Shown here piece by piece: positions 57,726-64,000 of a DNA stretch of 64,000 nucleotides (position 1 is its first letter; each line of letters opens with the position of its first letter). Location of the stretch: assembly GCA_047967505.1 (NCBI GenBank), contig CM106541.1. The stretch is one strand, 5' to 3'. This DNA comes from Dipteris shenzhenensis (taxonomy: Eukaryota > Polypodiophyta > Polypodiopsida > Gleicheniales). The notes beneath the pieces are model-generated. The model ran no database searches, had not been told where the DNA came from, and saw only the letters and a list, made by a program, of their open reading frames with translations. The translations under genes and the position numbers were made by a program.

Positions 57726-58838
57726 TCATATTAGAGGTGGAAGTTGATCATCTTCACATGGAGGATCTAGTGTAGGGTCCTTAGGCAGGACATGAGGGTC
57801 CTCAGTTTGTGGAGGGCCCTTAGGCAAGGGATGAGTATCCACGGTTTGGGGCTGAAGGTCCACCACGTGCTCTACCATGACCTCTCCCATCGTCTTTGAC
57901 TCTTGTACTCTCATTGACCTTTATGCCTCAGCAATTTTCACTTTCTATTCAGAGGATTCATATTGAAGCAGGTCAAAGATCAACCTAGTGTTGAAGCTAT
58001 ATATGAAATGTGTATCATAGCTACCCTCAATCATCTGCACAAACAACAACAAAAATTAAGCTTTAATTTTAATTTCAGTTATAACTAATTAGAAAGCTCA
58101 TTGGTACTTACAGCTTCTATATCTTCTCTAAAAAAGCTATCAAAAATATATTTAGCATTGATGAGAAACTGCAAGAATGTGCATCATTTTGTTGTGGTGT
58201 CTATAAATCATGTAGAAGATCTTTAGTTTAAACTTAGATATTAATATAAAATATAGTATTCATAGGACAAAAGATTTTCAGTCTTACTTCCATGTGCATT
58301 GGCTCAACAACACCCAGCTTATTGGTTTTTTCTACACAATGATCCAATGCAATGGCTAGTCTCTTCATAGCACTGCGAACCCCATAAATTGGTTATAGTA
58401 ATGCAATGGATAGCCTTTTTACAAATAAAATCCTTTGTTGTGTATGAAAAATAAGTGACTTCTTCTAGGCAATATAGAACCACTTACATGATGAGCTCTC
58501 TCTGAGTATGCTTAACAAGGTTAGAATAGAAGCACCCTTCGATTGGTAGATGAAGTGATACTAGACTCCAATGGTCACTACATTTGATGATTGTCACACC
58601 GGTTAGCATTTGGAGATTTAGTATAAATCTTTATCTCTTCACGTAGATGAACTAAATAACCACTTACTTTAAATGGTATGGGATGGTCATAAGGAAAACT
58701 AATTTGAAATCACAAAAGGTGAACCATTTGGCAATCTATTCCAACGGTTCTCTAGGATTCTTGAATTCGAAGGAGATTGATGGGTCCACAATATGTACAA
58801 GTCCTTGAATAGAATCGTATAACATTTTTTTAATCAGA
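57726..58838 (-). pseudogene. unrecognised five-exon gene, decayed and truncated
   Basis: Five exons on the minus strand fit in phase: A 58838-58668 (acceptor TTTGCAG, donor GTAAGTG), B 58577-58488 (ATGTAG; GTAAGTG), C 58372-58288 (TTCGCAG; GTAAGAC), D 58168-58112 (TTGCAG; GTAAGTACC) and E from 58034 (TGTGCAG) to a stop at 57726. Joined, they read KMLYDSIQGLVHIVDPSISF, FTFCDFKLVFLMTIPYHL, AMKRLAIALDHCVEKTNKLG, FLINAKYIFDSFFREDIEAM and IEGSYDTHFIYSFNTRLIFD. The C-terminal tail is proline-rich. Three in-frame stops (one in A, two in E) look like CAG or CAA turned to TAG or TAA. Upstream, a partial exon may end near 58920, then an LTR fragment begins at about 59022. I do not recognise the protein family. 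Confidence 0.7.
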
Positions 58839-59021
58839 CTGCAAACCAATGGAGTAATTGAGAATGATATATAAATATTTGGGTACCCTTAGCAACATTA
58901 AAAAATAAGAACTTAACCAGAGTCCTACAAGAATGATCGTATTTATGACTTCTCGTTCCCTATGCCTTAGTGCCTTTCTATAATCATCTGTAAGATGAAA
59001 GGATGTAATTGAATCTTCATC

Positions 59022-60222
59022 CTTAAAACTAGTCCCCTCAAGCCTCTTCTATGAGCCTTCTCTCTCCCTCTTGTAGATATCCTCTTATGTAGACTCTTGA
59101 GTCCATATCTCTCTAGTTCATTTTCTTTATATGAGTAGTCTTGGAGCTCCTGCTCCCTCTTGTATGTATGAAACCTCTTCTTCTCACTTGTGTTTGTAGT
59201 ATCTTGAGTTGCATTTGAGTGGAGTCTCACTCTATTGGTACTGAAGGTCACTTTAGGTTCTCTCTCTTAAGTGTCTCTCCCTTTTTTCCACTGCTGCCTC
59301 TTCCAAAGTCTTCACAAGTGTTGTCTATTCGGCCGCTCATTGCGCATACATGGTTTATCCATTTCCTGAGCCACGAAGGGAGATCTTCCTTCCCTCCTAG
59401 GCAACCCCTATGGGACTTGGATCATTGATGAAATCTGAGCATGGAGGGAGTGTTCTCCCAGGTTGGCATCAATAGAAGGAGTAGGTGTTTTTCATGACGG
59501 TTTGACCCCCTGTAAGTATTTTGCCCATAATTTTTTGCTCAATGCTACGATTTTGATGAAAATTATATCAATATGAAGCTCCATTTAGGGCACATTATCC
59601 TATGTATTAAATCTATGACTCTCTATGTGTGGCTATTTATTTTAAAGATAGTTTTAACCCCCTTCTAGTAAAATGTCCATAACTTTTCAACCGCTTCTCT
59701 GGTTCTTACAAAACTTATATCAGCTCAAAGCCCATTTCAAGGAGCATATCTATATGTGATTTAATATTTCATATCATGTCTTTGTTAGAAGTTATAGTCC
59801 TCTGTGTCTAATGACAGTTTGCTGAGTGCTTTGAGCTAACTATAGAGGCATCTATGGAGGTGCAATGTTTCCCTAGAACCTACCCATCCGACCCAATCAG
59901 CCCTTTCAAACCCCTTGATACATATCATTTTATGTCATATTGAGCCAAAGGATCTTCTTTCAAAACAACATATCGCTCTTCTCTTTGGTGCCGACCGACT
60001 TGGTGAGATTATGGCCTCAGTTGATCCTTTCCTTCTCCCTATGCTAGACTACACTAGTACTAGGATGTTACCATCTTCATTCTCATCGAAGGGAAGAAAG
60101 AGAAGAATGTGTGGTGTGATCTCTTTGCATGAAAGTTTCTTTTTTATCTCCCCTTTCCCAGTGATGATGAAGATCTTTGTCACTAAATTTGGAAGCCGTA
60201 GGAAGCTAAGAGGTATGTGAAG
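59022..60222 (+). mobile_element. 5'-truncated LTR of the Tat family
   Basis: The segment follows 17324-18690 of the Tat LTR in the same order (CCTCTTGTAGATAT, TCTTATGTAGACTCTTGAGT, TGTATGTATGAAACCTCTTC, the repeat array, ACCTACCCATCCGACC, GATCTTCTTTCAA) with clearly more divergence than between the two LTRs of the intact element. The first ~660 bp of the LTR and the terminal GTCACA are missing. There is no internal region beside it, so it is an old partial or solo LTR. Confidence 0.88.
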
Positions 60223-60234
60223 TTTTAAAAGGAA

Positions 60235-60271
<37 letters not shown>

Positions 60272-61110
60272 AAGTTTATTAAAGTCTTCGAAAGATCAAT
60301 GGGTCTATGAGACTATGAAAAACCTGGTACAAACAAGATGTGGTGGTGGAGCTACTAAACGAGCATCCACACCAATGCAAATGCAAAATATGCAGAATGT
60401 TAGTACAAATCATAGATACAACATAGTCATGTCAAGTAGGTAGTCGACTATCTCATCATCATAGTCATCATCATCATCATCATCACCATCAAGACATCAG
60501 GGTGGGTGTGGCAATGGGGGCATGAAGTCGGTGATAGAGTGCTATCGGTCACTCAAAGGTGCAACCCTAGCATGTCTCCAGGTCATAGCTCTGTGTCTAA
60601 CCAGGGCTATTGTGACCCCCGTCGGGTGAGACCCACACTTTAAACATGGAGGGGATGTCCCCAATTGTGATATGTGTGTCAACCCTCTGTCTGAGCTATC
60701 GGGTCATAGGCTCCGGGTCACAGTGGTGTCAAGGTGTGTCCATGTGATCTGGCTGGAAAAACTTCGTGATAGAACTCTGAGAGGGATCAGCTCCATGCAA
60801 GAGAGAGACAGAGAGAGAGAGAGAGAGAGCAAGGTTCTATAATTTTTGGCTATCGGAGCATGGCGAAAACAAATCCTACTCTGTAGATGAAAATAATTTG
60901 AATGGAGGCCTCATCTAAGTCCCTCTGCCTCCATCTCTCCCTGCCTCCCTCCCTCCCTGTCGCTCTTTTCTCTATCCTGTATGGATTTTCACCTTCTCTA
61001 CAGAATTATTGAGGCAAAATAGCACTTGTGTGACAGAATGCGCTATGAGGGGTTGGACAACACCCAACCCCCAAAATCGCGTTCTATTGCACATCTTTGG
61101 AATTTCAAAT
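60223..61110. other. anonymous DNA with GA and ATC arrays
   Basis: (GA)n at 60239-60267 and 60805-60829 and an (ATC)n stretch at about 60453-60490. No gene recognised. Confidence 0.6.
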
Positions 61111-61225
61111 TCGAGGTTCAGGGGGGGGAGAGAGAGAGAGAGAGAGGGGGGGGGGCAAAGAGAGAGAGAGAGGGAGGGAGGGAGCGAGGACGTGGTGGGG
61201 TGGGAGGGCAACGTGGGGGGTGAGA

Positions 61226-61275
<50 letters not shown>

Positions 61276-61311
61276 ATGGCGAGCATGGCGGGGGGGGCAC
61301 AGTGGGGAGCC

Positions 61312-61357
<46 letters not shown>
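61111..61357. repeat. GA/G-run array
   Basis: Interrupted (GA)n with G runs. Both strands show long low-complexity frames that are not genes. Confidence 0.92.
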
Positions 61358-61358
<1 letters not shown>

Positions 61359-62947
61359 GACAAGTATTCTCCTTCAAGTGATTTGTTGTGCAGCTAACTT
61401 GTGCATGGGTTTGGATTCTTAATGCAAAATGTGCTTTGACCTTGAAGGACGTAAAAGAAATCTTGGTGAAGTTACACAATAGCCTTCGAATTTTCAAGGA
61501 TCAGAGTAGATGGAAGAAAAGCATAAATGATGTTTGGCACAAGAGTTTATCTTGACGTTGGAATGGTGAGTCTTATTTAGGAAGGCGATGCCTGTTTGCA
61601 TTGGTAGCTTCAAAAGTTGACAAGCATATAAGGAGAACACAGAGTCAAACTGTGCTCAATGTCGACACGCCTAGAAAGGTAGCTCATGACAAACTGCTCA
61701 TCTAATATGGGCTTTTTGTTGTTAGCTCTACAAGGATGGTCAAAAAGACATCTTGTGATCACTCGTTCATGAGGAACTGCTTTTAGGGAGAGAGAGAGAG
61801 AGAGAGAGTTTTGGTCATGGAGGGGGCACTTGGGTACTTGATGGCAACATTTTATTCTATAGCATGAATGACCTACATTATTTCATGTTACTTCATGCGA
61901 TGTCTATGAAAAAGGCGCACAAATTGATACAACATTTGTATACATTGTAAACTACAATCATTAAAAGACATGTCATTGCTTAGGCCTTAACTAGACAAGC
62001 TGCTCCATTTATCCTACCAAGACAGCACGAAGAGGTTTTAAGTGAGAAGGTGCATTAGGCTCTATATATCTTTGATAGATCTCATACAAGGGGAGGATTC
62101 GTAGGAGGTGCAGCCATAGCAAGAACGCTTTGTTTTGAGTGAGGGGTGTAGGGAATCATGGGGATTGTGGTTGGAAGAGCCAGGTCGAATCACAAAATGT
62201 GTTGGCTCACATAGCAGCGATGAAAATCTCGTGATGATGTCCTGACCGTGTGATCATGCAAGGTACCACCAAATTGGCAATTTGAACGAGGATTGGTAAT
62301 GGCAACATTCCTTGCTTATAGCTATGCTGGACATATGCATTGTGCAAGGTAATGCTTGGGAAGGATGTCTTATCGTGGAATTTGTTTTGAGGTCATGTAC
62401 ACTACAATGCAAAACATACAGTAAGAGCATGTTCCCTTGTGAAGGCTGGTTCCAAATCATAGGCTTTGGGGAAAAAAATCAAGTTGCTGACTATTCTAGG
62501 TTCACGTGTATCCAGTTTCCAAGTGGTTTTGAATGTTTTACAACTAGAGGTGGAGCCTAAAAAATCTGATGTTGCAGCAAGAGAACTCCCCCACTAGCAT
62601 TTATTACTCTGGTGTTCTCTTGAGCCCCTCCCTCCAAGTAGGGGCTCATCATGCAACCAAGATTTGAAAATCTGCTCGAGGAGAACCTGTCGGTTGTTCC
62701 AAACCAAGTCACTTGTGTGAACAAGCTCTTAGAGCCTGTTCACGTGAAGAGGGGAGTTGCAAACCAAGAATTTGAATGTGGGTTCATTTAGAGGGAAAAC
62801 CTAGTTGTTATGCCAGCCCCTTCTAAAGAGGAGGGGCACAAGTAGCAAAACAACCCCTGTGGCATGAAGAGCCAAGCAAAAAACAAAATACAAGGGGGCA
62901 AGCCCATTGAATGTAATTCACCTAGGCCCAATGAATGTAAGTCACCT
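61358..62947. other. anonymous DNA
   Basis: No supported gene. There is a short GA array at 61790-61809. A few stretches on the plus strand around 62000-62560 look coding-like but I could not match any family. Confidence 0.4.
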
Positions 62948-63209
62948 TCTATACTATTCTTTAAGGAGAGGATCCATGTGGAGGATTTATGGAGGTTCGG
63001 GAGGAGCAAAAGGCAGCTTCGTAGGAGGTTCGAGCATATGTCGAGGTTCGGAGGAGTGCCACACACACTGTCGTGCCACGTGTCCCCGTGGAGGTCTGCG
63101 ACATCAGACTACAATTAGAATGCCATGGAAGGAGGAGGCGCGTTGTCGCACCACGTGTCCCTACAAACATCAAACCTGTAGTCTAGCACGAGTGGAGTAG
63201 CAATCTAGT
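62948..63209 (+). mobile_element. possible short Helitron-like element
   Basis: It begins TCTATACTATTCTTTAAGGA, close to the heads at 43731 and 44208, and ends CAATCTAGT, a CTAG-type end before T. It contains two CCACGTGTCCC(T/C) motifs. A 3' hairpin was not evident, so the call is weak. Confidence 0.3.
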
Positions 63210-63329
63210 AAAGGGATCAAGGATTACACATGGTGAGCCACGTCATGTTCTCCACCAAGCCACGTAACTCAGCGGTCATGCACCCTGTTGTGCGCCAGAC
63301 TGACATGTGGAGAGCAAATGTGGACTTTG

Positions 63330-63711
63330 CGGAGAGAGAGCAAGCATGTTGACACATGGAGAGAGAGGAGAGCGAGGAGAGAGAGAGAGAGGGAGAGAGA
63401 GAGAGAGACAGAGGGGGGGGGAGAGAGACAGAGAGAGAAGCATATATATATATTTCTAGACTATATATATTATAATATTACATGAATTATACATTATGCA
63501 TTATATTATATATTACATATATTATAATATTATATATATATATCTAATAAAGAGAGTAGAGAGAGAGAGAGAGAGAGGAGCATATATATATATATATATA
63601 TATTTCTAGACTATATATATTATGATATTATATGAATTATACATTATATATTATGCTTTATATACTACATATATTATAATATCATATATATAATATTATA
63701 ATAAGGAGAGT

Positions 63712-63752
<41 letters not shown>

Positions 63753-64000
63753 AGGGGAGAGACACAGAGAGGAGCGTATATATATTTCTAGACTATATAT
63801 ATTATAATATTATATGAATTATACATTATGTATTATATTATATATTATGTATTATATATTACATATATTATAATATTATAATAAAGAGAGGAGAGGATAG
63901 AGAGAGAGAGAGAGGAGAGAGAGAGAGGAGAATAGATATATTTCTAGACTATATATATATTATAATATTATATGAATTATACATTATATATTATGTACCT
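63330..64000. repeat. GA arrays alternating with an AT-rich tandem unit
   Basis: Four copies of a unit containing TATATTTCTAGACTATATAT and ATGAATTATACATTAT start near 63438, 63578, 63773 and 63930, each preceded by a GA array. The period varies from about 140 to 195 because the TA and GA runs change length. The array continues past the window. Confidence 0.88.

Noticed and set aside
61009-61497. Frames of 77-130 codons on both strands
   Set aside because: Translation of the GA/G-run array.

Overview
This is land-plant nuclear DNA. It carries LTR retrotransposon remnants of several ages, a land-plant PPR gene, spliced genes with GT..AG introns, long GA/GT microsatellites and inserted organelle DNA. 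The organelle copies of cox3, atp6 and ccsA read R, P and S at positions where the finished proteins have W, L or C. This is the pre-edited state of a lineage with heavy C-to-U RNA editing. Together with a bacterial-type trnL-UAG, a low gene density and an old repeat landscape, this suggests a gymnosperm or fern. The species cannot be fixed from the window alone.

Layout. 0-4.4 kb: a decayed Ty3/gypsy gag-pro-RT-RNase H remnant joined directly to a Ty1/copia integrase fragment. 4.4-11.5 kb: microsatellites, small tandem repeats and anonymous DNA. 11.5-15.7 kb: minus-strand gypsy remnants (RT/RNase H, gag, one LTR). 16.1-31.1 kb: a piece of mitochondrial DNA, itself containing plastid-type fragments, moved to the nucleus and then split by a complete 8.7-kb Tat-type gypsy element at 16658-25404. 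That element has 2-kb LTRs, a target duplication, PBS, polypurine tract and two RNase H domains, but no integrase. It landed inside one arm of a long hairpin whose halves are now 8.7 kb apart.

31.1-42 kb is the gene-like part: a 244-bp tandem repeat, an unrecognised three-exon gene (minus, about 32.7-33.4 kb), a broken class-3 lipase (minus, about 34.5 kb), an intact intronless P-class PPR gene (plus, 35297-37375), an unrecognised spliced gene remnant (minus, 39.7-40.7 kb) and a 26-codon tandem duplication. 42-50.3 kb is repeat-dominated: a 477-bp tandem duplication with Helitron-like heads, about 2 kb of purine-strand DNA and many compound GA/GT arrays.

53.1-54.7 kb holds the most unusual item, a decayed PIF1-type helicase followed at once by an endonuclease/exonuclease/phosphatase (EEP) domain. 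This is the gene architecture of Helentron-type rolling-circle transposons. 57.7-58.8 kb is a five-exon unrecognised pseudogene with consistent splice phases, cut off upstream by a truncated LTR of the same family as the 8.7-kb element. The window ends in GA arrays and an AT-rich tandem repeat that runs past the edge.

The only gene that looks intact and functional is the PPR gene. Its likely role, organelle RNA processing, fits a heavily editing lineage but is otherwise unrelated to its neighbours.
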